Shown here piece after piece: positions 24,201-36,051 of a stretch of 56,708 bases of DNA (position 1 is the stretch's first letter; each line of letters opens with the position of its first letter). The notes under the pieces were generated by a model. That model was not told the DNA's origin. It ran no database searches and worked only from the letters and a program-made list of their open reading frames with translations. Position numbers and translations under genes: made by a program. The stretch spans positions 1-56,708 of the forward strand of contig JNDT01002327.1 of assembly GCA_000697055.1 (NCBI GenBank). Direction: 5' to 3'. The DNA is from Saksenaea vasiformis B4078. Taxonomy: Eukaryota; Mucoromycota; Mucoromycetes; Mucorales; Saksenaeaceae.

Positions 24201-24766
24201 ATGTTTACAGTAAAATAAACCTTAATGATTGCCGTAAGATGGAAGATGGTTCATCTCATCCGATGACTTCATCTCCGTAGGACAAGCCGTTTGCTAGAAT
24301 GATAATAATGTATTACCCTTTGAGCGTAGCTCCGAAGAAGAAGAAGGAGGAGGAGGAGGAGGAGGAGGATACCGTGAATGGCGGTGGTGATGATGACCAT
24401 GGTGATTGCTATGCGTCCTAAAGTTGCAGATTTTTCCTTGTTTGAATTGGATAAGCAACACAACCCCCACTCCCCTTCTTTTTACCCCCTTCCGCCACCT
24501 CCTGGATGTATAAGTTACTTGGAGACAAGGGGCATGTTTATCTTTCTAGTTGTAGCTGTCCTGTGGAACTATTATTAGCAACAAGCTACGAAAAGTGGTA
24601 GTTCTCGGGATTCATTCGGATGTAACGGACTAAAGTTTGTGCTTGTTGACAGGAAAAAAAAAAAAAAGAAGATTAAATTACATACGTATCCGAATCACAG
24701 AAGGTGGTTCCGATGCACCAGTAAGCTTTGGGTTTTCTTTTCTTTTTTATTGAACGAGTTCATATG
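24201..24766. other. Intergenic with GAG microsatellite
   Basis: Holds a GAAGAAGAAGGAGGAGGAGG-type trinucleotide run near 24335-24369 and a poly(A) run near 24655-24668. No gene recognised. Confidence 0.45.
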
Positions 24767-26358
24767 TCAGGCACAGACGGCCAGGCTAACCATATAGCCA
24801 ATGATAAGAGTGATCAGCATGCCAAAGATAGAAGAGGGGGTAGTGATGGTTGTCTCAAACAAAGATCTCATGTCTGTTGATTTTCGTACTGGTTTAACGT
24901 GAAATGAGCTATCTTTAGCTTCGAAAACAGGGTGGGTCGGTTTGTAAGAGTCGCTGTCGTTGACTTGGTGTCTTCCAGGAGATTCCAACAGCATTGTTTG
25001 TTGGTCCTCTTCTTCATTGTCATTTTCCTCAAGAGGATACTGATGTCGTGTCAGTTCAACATTTTGAACATTACCGAAGAAATCCGTGACCTTGACCTAG
25101 ACAAGAGAAAATATTCAGGTCTGTTTACATCCTGAACCCCACTTGTTTCTTTGTTTACCTTATCTAATGGTCGACTGTACAGATCGGATCGGATGCCAGG
25201 ATGTGAACTAATCTTTTCGGGGTCATATGTGTCAAACTAGGGGAAGACAGTGTGTTTAGACGATAGAAAACAAATAAACCTGTTAGCTCAAACCCTACTA
25301 GATCTTTCAGTGTCTTGTTACTTGTCATGTCAATGTTTTCCAAGAATTCAAGGTTGTAGTATGTATAGCTATCAATAACAGCCACGCCAATATCATAATC
25401 CAGGTGATGCTGGATAAACAAGAAAAAAAAAGTTGAGAAGCAGCAGCAAATAACTAAGCCATGATCTCACTATATACCGTTACTTACAGAATATGAATTT
25501 TCACCTAGTTTGCTACTGCCGGTGGCCAGGATATTAGGAGAGTCAAATTGACTGTACATGGTGTTGGCTTGACATGTATCAATCATGAACAAAATTTCGT
25601 TATATCTTTTTTTAAGGTTTTTCTTCAGTTCGCTCAAGCGTCAAGGATGCCCCTTTTTTTTTTTCTTTTTACCTCTTTTTCTCCCACATTTGTTTAAATG
25701 CATCAGCCAGGTCATACGCGCTCACTTCTTCCGCATCCTGAAACTTCAAGAATTCGTCACCACCATGACCAGTCATGTACACCAAGATATTAGACCGATC
25801 ATCCGACAAAAGCCGTTTGGATCGGGGTGTGGAGGGTGATACACGACCTGCGGTTCGGGTATAGGTTTGAGAAAGAGATTTACACACACACGTCTCTTCC
25901 TTTCATTTGTTCAGAGTACCTGTCAGCATACGAATAAAGTTCTCCACAGTGACTTCATAACCACGATAATCCACTTCGACGTTATCACCGTACAGGTCTA
26001 AGAAACGAGCCGCATTGTTGTACACGGTAGCAGGATACTTGTTGCGGGGATTGCAAGAGACATCATCGGCAAGCATCAAGATAATATTGGAATCGGGAAT
26101 CCCTAATCGTTTCACTGTTCGATACATGGATAATGTGTTGGCGACATGGCGATAGTTAAACCAAAATCGTGAGGTACAAACCTAAATAATGAAAAAGATT
26201 GATGTAAGGGAATGGATTGAGGTAAAGTGTGGTGCAGTTACCAGAACAGCCCAATTATTGGCATGACCACTCTGACTAAAGAAAGTCTCTGCATCTTGTA
26301 TGGATGCAAAGACCGATAGACTTGTGGCAAGTAGGATCAGGCCACGAAACCACCACAT
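24767..26358 (-). CDS. GPI8: GPI-anchor transamidase catalytic subunit
   Basis: Cysteine protease-like (C13) subunit of the ER GPI transamidase, which cleaves the C-terminal signal of precursor proteins and attaches the GPI anchor. Seven exons on the minus strand: 26358-26242, 26181-25920, 25847-25673, 25605-25488, 25409-25299, 25236-25159, 25096-24767, giving about 396 aa. It begins with a signal peptide ([19 protein letters not shown]), then [18 protein letters not shown] and the [12 protein letters not shown] block. The catalytic His is in [11 protein letters not shown] and the catalytic Cys in [32 protein letters not shown] and FLENIDM follow, ending in a single membrane segment ([17 protein letters not shown]). 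All joins keep frame and length matches the family. It is transcribed divergently from the F-box gene. Confidence 0.93.
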
Positions 26359-26668
26359 TATGAAGAGAGAGGGGACACGTACCGATTGGAGAGTCACGTG
26401 TAATATATAATTATACGCACGCCTATCGCTGAAAAAAGTCGTCAGATTAGCAGAGTAGCCGGAAGACAAGCCTGAGCCGATAGTGGTGTGAGAAACCGTT
26501 TTACCTTTTCTCCATGTTTGTGTATGCGTTACACCATATACAGAGCTTAGGAAACTTTTCTCTCTTTTTTTTTCTTTCTTTCTTTTTTCCCTTCCTGTTT
26601 CTCTCTTTCTTTTTCTTTGTACTTTTTCATTATATTCTTTTTTTTTTCTCTTCTTTCTCTTTGATATC
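26359..26668. promoter_or_regulatory. Divergent promoter of GPI8 and F-box gene
   Basis: The two ATGs face away from each other across 310 bp. The F-box side is an almost continuous pyrimidine tract (26555-26660), typical of fungal promoters and 5' UTRs. No specific factor site can be named. Confidence 0.5.
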
Positions 26669-27451
26669 ATGACAACCTTAATGACTTTAGAGGATGCTCT
26701 TTTGATAAAGTTGACATACTGTTTGGATCTCAATGATATCATTCAACTAAGTCGTGTCAATACTCGGTTGCAGCGAGTGGTGTATAACAGTCCAGAGGTG
26801 TGGACAAGTAATCTGTTATTTCCGATTGGAGATAGATCGATTACCGACCAATTCATTAAGTATCTTGTTCCTCGTATCACGCGACACTACGGTATCCAAG
26901 CACTTCGTTTGGTGAATTTACCATTAACTTGGACGGGGTATCTTTGGATTTTTGACCAGTTTGCGCACTCTGTCGACTGTATCGACTTAACAGCTGACGA
27001 TGACGCACTTGGCGACTTGGCGCGTCACCTGTTAATTTTCGCTGGTAATCTCGCCATGCTACAAAAGGATAACAAGATTCCCATCACTTTTCGGCAGTAT
27101 GCCATTGATGAACATGAGTATACCGAAGCACTTAAAGCAACGGATTATCTTGGACAACGGTCATTGCGTAATCTTCATCGATCACTATCCTCATTTAAAC
27201 TTGATGACCCACCTTTCGAGCGATTGGTTCAATTTCGTGTATCCAGCACAGACCATCATCCACAACGAAAAGAAAGTGAACATGTCCATCAACTTCAAAT
27301 GTTGGCATCCTTTTTGGCTGGTCGTACACTATCTTACAAACGATCCAGGGAAGAAGAATCAACCTACTTTAACAAACACCGGCGTCATGATCTAGCAATC
27401 TCATCTATCCACCATCATCATCGACATTGTGAGACATCCTCAGGTGCTTAA
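26669..27451 (+). CDS. F-box protein
   Basis: 260 aa, single exon. Residues about 7-47 read LEDALLIKLTYCLDLNDIIQ, LSRVNTRLQRVVYNSPEVW, a recognisable F-box (leucine-rich N-terminal helix, D-I/L pairs, R..VYNSPEVW), implying a Skp1-binding SCF ubiquitin-ligase adaptor. The remainder has no clear LRR or WD repeats. The C-terminus is Arg/Lys and His rich (HHHHRHCE). The target is unknown. The start is the first ATG after the pyrimidine tract; MTTLM offers a second ATG four codons on. Confidence 0.75.
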   Translation: MTTLMTLEDALLIKLTYCLDLNDIIQLSRVNTRLQRVVYNSPEVWTSNLLFPIGDRSITDQFIKYLVPRITRHYGIQALRLVNLPLTWTGYLWIFDQFAHSVDCIDLTADDDALGDLARHLLIFAGNLAMLQKDNKIPITFRQYAIDEHEYTEALKATDYLGQRSLRNLHRSLSSFKLDDPPFERLVQFRVSSTDHHPQRKESEHVHQLQMLASFLAGRTLSYKRSREEESTYFNKHRRHDLAISSIHHHHRHCETSSGA

Positions 27452-30079
27452 AAAAATTGATATAAAAAAAAAAGGTTTTTTCCTGGTGAAACATCTTTTC
27501 TCGTTCCCAATTTTGTCCTTGTCCTTGTCAAAAGACTACTAATAGTTAAAAAACAAGGTATTAAACAAGAATAGAAAAAGTTGCTGTTGCTGCTGCTGCA
27601 ATTTCTGTTGTTTTTGTTTTTGTTGTTTTGATGCCATTCGATGCTTCTTTGTAATTCTTCTTGGATCCCTTTTTTTTAACTAAAAGACGTAAGAAAGAGA
27701 TTAGCTAGCACAAAGAAAATAACTATACATCGCAATGCATGAAAGACACGTATACATAATGTTTGGGTTTTTCTTTCTTTCTTATACAAATACATTTTAC
27801 GATGACAAGAGAGGAGAACGGTGTAATGCCAATCTCAAGAGGGAGAATAAGGAGTAAACCCCTTTTTCATTACCGAAAATAAAAGGAAAGGGGATATGGG
27901 AGTTCATGGTAAGTGAAGGGGTGGTGCTAAACCCATGACCGTAACGAATGCGTAGATCCTTTCCGCCACCACAATATAAAAAGACGAAGCTCAAACGTGT
28001 CCACCTTTTTTTCTCTACTTCGGATCTACGTCTTTCCATAAGAATGCAGTACGTGATTAAACCCTTGAATTTAACAGGTGGCCAATGGTAATAGCATAAA
28101 AAAATTCCTTCTTTTCTTTACTAACAAATATGATAATAGTTCCTGGTGCGGAAAGTATGGACATAAACGTACGTGCTGCCCATTGCTGAAGTAAAAAAGA
28201 AAAAGGAATATACATTCTGTATATATTCTCTCCTTCTGAAATGACACTGTGAATTGGCCGGCTCTGTGAGCTGGTCAGTACTATCACACCTATCAAAATT
28301 TGTTATCCTCAATCCTTATAGTTTGTGTTTCCTTTTCCCTTTTTTTTTTTTCTTATAGCAAACATTCAAAAGCCCTCTGTTCTTTTCATTTCTCATGTAT
28401 CATCCATTTCTTTTTCTTTTCTTTTTTTTTTTAAGGCGGCGTGGCAAGTTATGTGTAATATGCTGGTTCATCCTTTTTTTTTCTTTTCTTTCAAAAACAA
28501 AAATATTTTGGCTGTATAATTCATGCGTTCCATGGTTCAGGTTGACTCCATTCCCTTTTTTTTTCTCTTTCTTTCTCTCTCTTTCTCTCCTCATTTCATC
28601 TTATGTTTTAATACCGAATAAAAGAAGAAGAAAACAATTTCATTGGATGTTTTCACATTTGCGTAAAAAAAAAAAAACTTTATCATCATAGCAACTCATA
28701 GCTAAACTTTAAATGCAGATCAAATTTACTACGACTGCCTCGCTTTCAACAAACATTGAAACTTGCTCTCCCTTTTCCTTATGATAGTATTTTTAAAGTC
28801 TTCTCGACATGCGAGATCCAATGACGCTAACCATAATCGAATAGACAGATACAAGGTTCTGATCTCTCCAGTAATCGCCATCATTTTCGTTCTTTTTTTT
28901 TTTTTTATGTGCCTGCATCTTTCTTGACCGTATGCAAGGTATCAAAGTTAATTGACAGAACTTCTTCTTATCTCACTCTAAACTAAATGTCGAGCTTTAT
29001 TTCCTTGGAAAAGTTGATGGAAGTTGCAATCATCCTAACCCCGAGGAGTCCTTTTTTTTTTTAATCCGTTCACGTCGTTCTCCTCTTCCCCTTTTTCGTG
29101 TACTGGAATACGCCGAGCGCGTAAGTATGTTTTGTTTAACAGCATTGACAGCCCCTCTCCCAGGGTGGTACGGCATGGATCATTTTTAGAACACACCCAC
29201 CGCGTGGGATGATGCATACACAAGGGTGGGTTGGTAGTACTCCTAAAGTCATCTAAATCCATTGGACTAGACCGACGTACTGGTTCACTGCGTGCTGCAG
29301 CATGTCAATTTGGCGCTTTTCTGTGTTTTGTGCGTCTATGTAATCCAAGTATGGGTTATAATACAGATAATAAACTTTTTTGGAAGTTACCGCAAGTCGA
29401 ACCCCATAGAAAGAAGTCGCCTATTTTGTTTTCGCTGATCTCAGATGATCATGTTGTGGCAGACTAGCCCATCCGCAGTTGCAATGCAGCAGTGGTTCGT
29501 CCGTAATGAATGGATTGACATGGACAGTAAACAAACTCATAACGACGGGCTACCATTCTATAAGGTTCCACACGGAGTTGTTTGATTATTCCTTCAACAA
29601 GAAACTTGCAAAGAACAGAAGGATGCAGAGAATAGTAAATCTGACTTGCTAGTGTCACTTCTGCTATGACAACAGAGTTAACCAAATTTGTCATGTGGCA
29701 GAAACCACCTCAAGAGCTAATGTGGCTCATGTTTTCTGTGCGACATTTTGGCCAAAAACTTAAATCAACTTGACAAATCGTCAGATGCATCGTGTGGAGA
29801 GGTACGGCCAAAACCGATTTTCGATTCCTCTTTTTCTAAATCACCAAGATGTATCTTATAGACTTGGTACACCTCTTATTCGCGCCTGACATGCGTATGC
29901 TAACAGCAGTTTGGTGGCCCTTGTCAATTGCATAGCAAATGTTGAAGATGCATGTTCGCAAACCTGTATTCGTGGTTGCCCAGAAGTATTTGCGTGCGCT
30001 GACAAAACGGATGTCACAAGCCTAGAGAACGATGCCAGGGTTACTGTCTGTTGCATTTATCTTTGCCCTTAAGCTCAAA
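27452..30079. other. Long intergenic region, T-rich
   Basis: Many T/C homopolymer tracts. On the minus strand, near 27570-27690, an open stretch follows a CTTTTAG acceptor-like site and reads KKRDPRRITKKHRMASKQQK and a poly-Q tail. It could be the last exon of a gene, but I found no convincing upstream exons. Frames at 27797-28039, 29035-29262 and 29464-29694 (all minus) have no motif. Confidence 0.35.
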
Positions 30080-30510
30080 CGCGTATGGTGAACGATATCC
30101 CCAACGATATCCCGAAGATTCAGCGTACTTCGATAGACCGTCAACCTTATGAAGAGGAGCGTTGTCGTTCATCAAACAATGGTTTTTCTTCTGCTCATAT
30201 TTATTCATCTCAGTCATCGTAAACTTAAGGAAGCAAAGACAGCGCCCCAGTGACGATTCCTATGGTTGTGAGCTCGGAACGGACCTCCTACGCTTTGTTT
30301 TTCTTGGCTGGTGGCTGTGGAGGCCTGAAGCTGCATTTAATCAGACCTAATGTAGGGATTTCTCCCAAGATCGTGGTCGCCCGTTCTCGTGCTTTCGGCA
30401 TCGTGACCTCCACAGAAGACCCTGTTTTACACCATGGCATACCACGCTTCATGCTAACGAGGAAGACAAACACACAATTTGTTCTGAAATCCATGATCAT
30501 AGTCAAGCTA
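30080..30510 (-). pseudogene. Decayed DDE_3 (IS630/Tc1-type) transposase
   Basis: On the minus strand, 30506-30288 reads MDFRTNCVFVFLVSMKRGMP, then EVTMPKARERATTILGEIPT and LGLIKCSFRPP. This is collinear with the first catalytic block of the intact 34-39 kb transposases, but the FLDESAF segment is damaged. Another frame near 30175-30080 reads MNDNAPLHKVDGLSKYAES and SGYRWGYRSPYAFEL, matching the second catalytic Asp block (DNAPIH...GYRYAYLPPYSPEL) with the Glu block lost. It is a diverged relative, not a recent copy. Confidence 0.7.
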
Positions 30511-30589
30511 CTGCGGTTCCCCCGACAATTTAATCCCTCTGTGGCGCCAGCCGGAGATCTAGGCTACTGAGCATTGAAGTCGGGTCAAC

Positions 30590-31304
30590 TAAGGAAGGGT
30601 ATGGAGAGCGGGAACTTAAGGTTGCACAGCCCAAATGTAAATAAAAGTGATATTAACTGCTACCATCCGTTTCGTTCAGGCGCAGTACGCGGTTGCTATT
30701 GATAGAAGAAAAGAGGACTCGAAACGGTGAATTATAGCAGTGATTCAGTGAGCAGGTCATTCATAAACATTATTTATTTACATTGATTATTCTCTGTGTT
30801 GCCGAAACCATAGGCATACCGCAAGCTGGAGAATTGATCACTCAGGTATCCTGTGCCTTCATATGCTCTAAACATATAAATCACCGCCTTTGGTAATGTT
30901 GTCTTATAATACGATCTATACATAAAAACGACATGGCGTTGTGACATTAATCTCTGATTAAACGTTTTGTCATGGTCTAAAGATGTTTGTTCGACGTCAG
31001 CGTTCTTGTGGAAACGGCGGTTGAGCACATGTCCGGCATTTTGCTCACTATTTCAAATATGACAGTCCGATTGATATAGGTTGTCTGTCGTCTTGCAGTC
31101 GGATAAGCAAGAGCTATCTATTCGTTCACATGCATTTCTGTTTTTTTTTTCCTTTCTTTTTCACTTCTATCCAAAAAATGGGCAATCGACCCGATATGCT
31201 CTATCTGACTTTGATACATGGATCGTAAGACGAGTGATACATGACCACACAGTTGAGGCAGGTACCGCCAGGAACGGAATCGGCGATTCAATTATTTGGG
31301 GGAG
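30590..31304. other. Intergenic upstream of HSP70
   Basis: A minus frame of 84 codons (30774-31028) has no recognised motif. The rest is the distal HSP70 upstream region. Confidence 0.4.
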
Positions 31305-31329
31305 TTTCCACAATGTTCTTCATCCTTCC
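31305..31329 (+). promoter_or_regulatory. Step-type heat-shock element
   Basis: TTC triplets start at 31306, 31316 and 31326, exactly 10 bp apart (TTC-N7-TTC-N7-TTC), the step arrangement of HSF1 sites known from yeast. It lies about 170 bp upstream of the HSP70 ATG. A CCAAT box occurs near 31348. Binding is inferred from spacing only. Confidence 0.55.
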
Positions 31330-31496
31330 AAGAGTGTCACGATCTAACCAATGACAGTACTGGATCACGGCCAAATAAGCCACGACGCAGAAAGTGCTGG
31401 CACTTTTTTTTTTTATTCGGGGTCGATAGGTCAGATAAAAGGGAAATTCGCGAGGCACGACGTCCAGATTTTTGTTTTTCTTCTTTATACATCGTC

Positions 31497-33692
31497 ATGT
31501 CTGAGGGAAAAGCTGGTAAGTACTTGCGATTTTCACCTATTCTATCCCAAATTCTTACCGGGTTTCCTTCTTTCTTTCACGCGTATAGTTGGTATTGATT
31601 TGGGTACTACGTAAGTGTTCCTTCATCAACCCCTTTTTCTTTTCTTTTTACTTATACGCGTTTCTTCTTGTTTTTCTTTTTTAGCTACTCTTGCGTTGGT
31701 GTCTGGCAAAACGACCGTGTCGAAATTATTGCCAACGACCAGGGTAACCGTACTACCCCTTCGTATGTTGGTTTTACCGACAGCGAGCGTTTGATTGGTG
31801 ATGCCGCCAAGAACCAGGTCGCTATGAACCCCTACAACACTGTCTTCGACGCCAAGCGTTTGATCGGTCGTCGTTTCAACGATTCCGAAGTTCAGTCTGA
31901 CATGAAGCACTGGTCCTTCAAGGTTATTGATAAGGACAGCAAGCCCATCATCCAGGTCGAGTACAAGGGTGAGACCAAGACCTTCACCCCTGAAGAAATC
32001 TCTTCCATGGTCCTTATCAAGATGAAGGAAACTGCTGAAGCCTACCTTGGCACCACCGTCAAGAACGCCGTCATCACTGTCCCCGCCTATTTCAACGACA
32101 GTACGTATTCCCGAAAAAAAAAGAAGGAAAAATTAGTGGGGATGGAGTTTTAATTTGTAATTTTTTTCTTTCTCTTAGGCCAGCGTCAGGCTACCAAGGA
32201 TGCCGGTTTGATTTCTGGTTTGAACGTTCAGCGTATCATCAACGAACCTACCGCTGCTGCCATTGCTTACGGTTTGGACAAGAAGACCGATGGTGAGCGC
32301 AATGTTCTTATCTTCGATTTGGGTGGTGGTACCTTCGATGTGTCCCTTTTGACCATTGAGGATGGTATCTTCGAAGTGAAGGCCACTGCTGGTGACACTC
32401 ACTTGGGTGGTGAGGATTTCGACAACCGTTTGGTCAACCACTTCATGCAAGAGTTCAAGCGCAAGTTCAAGAAGGATATCTCTGGCAATGCCCGTGCCGT
32501 CCGTCGTCTCCGTACTGCTTGTGAGCGTGCTAAGCGTACTTTGTCCTCTGCCGCTCAGACCTCCATCGAAATCGACTCTTTGTTCGAGGGTGTTGACTTC
32601 TACACTTCCTTAACCCGTGCCCGTTTCGAGGAACTCAACCAGGACTTGTTCCGCAACACCATGGAACCCGTCGAAAAGGTTCTCCGTGATGCCAAGATTG
32701 ACAAGGGCTCCGTTCACGACATCGTCCTTGTCGGTGGTTCCACCCGTATCCCCAAGGTTCAGAAGCTCGTCTCCGACTTCTTCAACGGTAAGGAACCCAA
32801 CAAATCCATCAACCCCGATGAGGCCGTTGCCTATGGTGCCGCCGTCCAGGCTGCCATTCTTTCCGGTGACACCTCCGAAAAGACCCAGGATCTCTTGCTT
32901 CTCGACGTTGCCCCCTTGTCTCTCGGTATTGAGACCGCCGGTGGTGTCATGTCTGCTTTGATCAAGCGTAACACCACTGTCCCCACCAAGAAGTCCGAAG
33001 TCTTCTCCACCTACGCCGACAACCAGCCCGGTGTGTTGATCCAGGTTTTCGAAGGTGAGCGTGCCCGCACCAAGGACAACAACTTGTTGGGCAAGTTCGA
33101 GCTTACCGGCATTCCCCCCGCTCCCCGTGGTGTTCCCCAGATCGAGGTTACCTTCGATGTCGATGCCAACGGTATCTTGAACGTCTCTGCTTTGGATAAG
33201 ACCACTGGCAAGTCCAACAAGATCACCATCACCAACGACAAGGGTCGTCTTTCCAAGGAAGAAATTGAACGTATGGTCAATGATGCCGAGAAGTACAAGG
33301 CTGAAGACGAGGCTGCTGCTGCCCGTATCTCCGCCAAGAACGGTTTGGAATCTTATGCCTACAACCTCCGCAACACCCTTCAGGACGAGAAGGTTGGCGG
33401 TGCTCTTGAGGCTGACGACAAGACCAAGCTCAACGCTGCCGTTGATGAGGCTATCAAGTGGCTCGATGAATCCCAGGAAGCTTCCAAGGAAGAATACGAG
33501 TCTAAGCAGAAGGAACTTGAGGAGGTTGCTAACCCCATCATGATGAAGTTCTACCAGCAACAAGGTGGTGCTCCTGGTGCTGCTCCTGGTGGCTTCCCCG
33601 GTGCTGCTCCCGGTGGCTTCCCTGGTGGTGCTGCTCCTGGTGGCGCTCCTGCCCAGGACAATGACGGTCCTTCCATTGAAGAAGTCGATTAA
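31497..33692 (+). CDS. HSP70: Cytosolic HSP70 chaperone (Ssa type)
   Basis: ATP-dependent chaperone, about 656 aa. Four exons: 31497-31515, 31589-31610, 31685-32100, 32179-33692. The N-terminus [20 protein letters not shown] is rebuilt across two short introns. Signatures are all present: [22 protein letters not shown] and [13 protein letters not shown], plus the linker [15 protein letters not shown]. The tail has [10 protein letters not shown] repeats and ends IEEVD, the motif that binds TPR co-chaperones and marks nuclear/cytosolic forms. Codon use in the large exon is strongly biased to C-ending codons (GGTTCC, AAGACC, GACGTC), unlike the neighbours, as expected for a highly expressed gene. 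A step-type HSE lies upstream. A Tc1-type element is inserted about 235 bp after the stop. Confidence 0.97.
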
Positions 33693-33927
33693 ACAAATCA
33701 TTAGATTTTTTTATCACCCCGTTGTTGCATATACTACTATTTCTTTTTCTTCACCATTTGCATAGTTTAGTTTATTGTGGAGGGGAAAACAAAACAAACC
33801 AAAAAAAACAAAAATAGTGAAAGCGGGGTGTCCATTTTCTTTTTTCCTTTGTACCATAATTGAAATGTTCATCCTTTTTTTTCCTCTTCAGCTTTATTGT
33901 GTCTTTCTTTATAGATGTTGAAATATA

Positions 33928-35505
33928 CAGTCATTTCAGAAAGTAAAGTCGCTGATTTTGAGTTCAATGTCGTGCAAAAAAATTGTGCGTTCGATAATGA
34001 TGTCGATTGATCCAAAAATAAAGTCCTGCTCAGGTGTCACGAACTTCGTTTATTTTTAATTGTCGCTTAGTAATTATCCAATAAAATTCTTGGCATTAAA
34101 TTATTATAAAAAAGGGGTTACGATTTTCTGTGTCCATTTTGCTCTCTTCTTTCTATTTACAATTTATTTTACAGATATTGAAGTTGAGTATGCAATTTTT
34201 TTATGAAGATGGACAAGGGCATGTTGTTGATGAACATGGCGTTGAGCCGATGGATCTTGTTGTTGATGAGGAGTTGTATGCTATTGACACAATAAGTTCC
34301 CGTACTCAATTCTTAATGAATAAACCTCCAGAAAGGCCATCTAATCCCGTTATACTTCCAGTTGCGGATGAAATAAACTATCATATTGATATGGAGTTAT
34401 GCAATAAGCGACGCTATACGGTTTACTCTGATGAAGACAAGACTAGATTTTTTCATTTATTTTTCAGCAAATGCTTGAATGCTTCTGCTGCTGCGAGACA
34501 ATTGGGCATTCATATCCGGGCAGCGCAGAGATGGGTTAAACGTTATTACGAAGACCCTGACAGCATTTTCGAAAAAAAGAAAAAATCAGGGCGACGTCGT
34601 ATTCTTGGGAATGAGCATAAGCAATTTCTTTTAAATTACATTGATGAGAATCCTTCTGCCGTTGTCAATGAAGTGGTGGAAAGTTTGAAACAAAACTATG
34701 AGGATCTCAACGTTTCTCGTAGTACTGTTTATAATTTCATGACAACTCAGTGTAATCTGTCTATTAAGCAAGCACAGTTTCATCCTGTGGAAAGAAACAG
34801 TGAGGAAAAGATTCAGCAAAGATACGACTGGGTTCAAAAGTGGCAGCAAACTGACCTGGATTTCACAACAAATTGCGTCTTTCTTGATGAATCGGCCTTT
34901 CACATTAATTTGAAACGGGGTATGGCTTGGTCAAAGAAAGGCACTCCTGCAGTAGTTACAGTGCCAATGACGAAAGCAAAAGCAACTTCTATTTTAGGTG
35001 CAATTTCTGCCACAGGTTTAATTAATGTTAGTTTGCGAGTTCCGAAGCGTATCAAGAAGAGAAAGCTCGGGTGTGAGACTGATGGTTATAGCATAGGAAC
35101 AGTGACAGGCCATTACTTGAGCTTTTTAAAAGCTACTCTTGATGAAATGGACAAGTATCCAGAAATGAAGGGACATTATCTTGTCATGGATAATGCTCCT
35201 ATCCATAGCTCAACTGACATAGGAAAGTATATTCACTCTCGAGGATATCGATATGCATATCTTCCTCCATATTCCCCTGAACTGAATCCAATTGAGCAGT
35301 TTTGGTCAGTCGTCAAAAGTAAAGTTAAACGAAACAAGTTTTTGGAAAAAGAATCGCTCATGACTAGGATCAGTGAGGCGTGTGATAGCTTACATTTTAG
35401 TGATTTCAAAGGCTTCGTTTCTCATTCTGCTAATTGCTTTGATAAGTGCCTTAACAAAGAAAGCTTATAAAAGCGGGTAACAGCAATCTGTAAGCCAATA
35501 GAAAA
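33928..35505 (+). repeat. Left inverted arm of composite element
   Basis: The 1578 bp arm is the reverse complement of 37888-39465. I compared the outer 120 bp, the arm/minisatellite junction and the full transposase translations and saw no difference. Such identity implies very recent origin or ongoing gene conversion. Confidence 0.88.
34190..35470 (+). CDS. IS630/Tc1-type DD34E transposase, left copy
   Basis: 426 aa, intact, single exon. The first in-frame ATG is 34190; the frame is open further upstream without an ATG, and an acceptor-like TTTTACAG precedes it. Helix-turn-helix region at about residues 75-140 (CLNASAAARQLGIHIRAAQR, RWVKRYY, SGRRRILG). Catalytic residues: Asp233 in FLDESAFHINLKRGMAW, Asp334 in LVMDNAPIHSS and Glu369 in YSPELNPIEQFW. 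Thirty-four residues lie between the last two, the DD34E spacing of Tc1/IS630 enzymes. Its protein is identical to the copy at 37923-39203. Decayed relatives occur at 30080-30510 and near 40713-40780. It should cut at the CAGTCATTTC ends and insert at TA. Confidence 0.93.
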   Translation: MQFFYEDGQGHVVDEHGVEPMDLVVDEELYAIDTISSRTQFLMNKPPERPSNPVILPVADEINYHIDMELCNKRRYTVYSDEDKTRFFHLFFSKCLNASAAARQLGIHIRAAQRWVKRYYEDPDSIFEKKKKSGRRRILGNEHKQFLLNYIDENPSAVVNEVVESLKQNYEDLNVSRSTVYNFMTTQCNLSIKQAQFHPVERNSEEKIQQRYDWVQKWQQTDLDFTTNCVFLDESAFHINLKRGMAWSKKGTPAVVTVPMTKAKATSILGAISATGLINVSLRVPKRIKKRKLGCETDGYSIGTVTGHYLSFLKATLDEMDKYPEMKGHYLVMDNAPIHSSTDIGKYIHSRGYRYAYLPPYSPELNPIEQFWSVVKSKVKRNKFLEKESLMTRISEACDSLHFSDFKGFVSHSANCFDKCLNKESL

Positions 35506-35985
35506 CATGAGCAAAAAAACATGAGCAAAAAAACATGAGCAAAAAAAAACATGAGCAAAAAAAAACATGAACAAAAAAAAACATGAGCAAAGAAACATGA
35601 GCAAAAAAACATGAGCAAAAAAAAACATGAGCAAAAAAAAACATGAGCAAAAAAAAACATGAGCAAAAAAAAACATGAGCAAAAAAACATGAGCAAAAAA
35701 ACATGAGCAAAAAAAAACATGAGCAAAAAAAAACATGAGCAAAAAAAAACATGAGCAAAAAAAAACATGAGCAAAAAAACATGAGCAAAAAAAAACATGA
35801 GCAAAAAAAAACATGAGCAAAAAAACATGAGCAAAAAACATGAGCAAAAAAACATGAGCAAAAAAAAACATGAGCAAAAAAAAACATGAGCAAAAAAAAA
35901 CATGAGCAAAAAACATGAGCAAAAAAACATGAGCAAAAAAAAACATGAGCAAAAAAACATGAGCAAAAAAACATGAGCAAAAAAA
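35506..35985 (+). repeat. CATGAGC-poly(A) minisatellite, left array
   Basis: About 30 tandem units of CATGAGC followed by 5-9 A (13-17 bp). One unit (near 35566) carries GAAC for GAGC, and the next but one has AAAGAAA. The first five units, including the GAAC variant, match the right array in the same order, so the arrays share ancestry. Long translated frames here (repeated CSCFFAHVF) are artefacts of the repeat. Confidence 0.92.
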
Positions 35986-36051
35986 CCAGTCACTCTCATT
36001 AATTCGTTGCCATGTTTTTTTTTGCTCATATTTTTTTTTGGAGGCCCAAAC

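Noticed and set aside
27570..27690. Last exon of a minus-strand gene with poly-Q tail
   Set aside because: An acceptor-like site and basic/Gln-rich frame exist, but no upstream exon was found.
29380..29420. tRNA B-box-like GGGGTTCGACTTGC on the minus strand
   Set aside because: No A box or cloverleaf could be formed around it.
32610..33701. 363-codon minus-strand frame opposite HSP70
   Set aside because: Exact antisense shadow of the HSP70 exon, produced by its biased codon use.
34130..34189. Upstream start of the transposases
   Set aside because: The frame opens with GTG; the first ATG is 34190, preceded by an acceptor-like site.
35506..35985. Possible CRISPR-like array
   Set aside because: Units are 13-17 bp tandem repeats without spacers, in a eukaryotic genome.
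36007..36051. Upstream start of the cargo protein
   Set aside because: The added residues (CFFLLIFFF) come from a minisatellite unit and there is no ATG before 36052.
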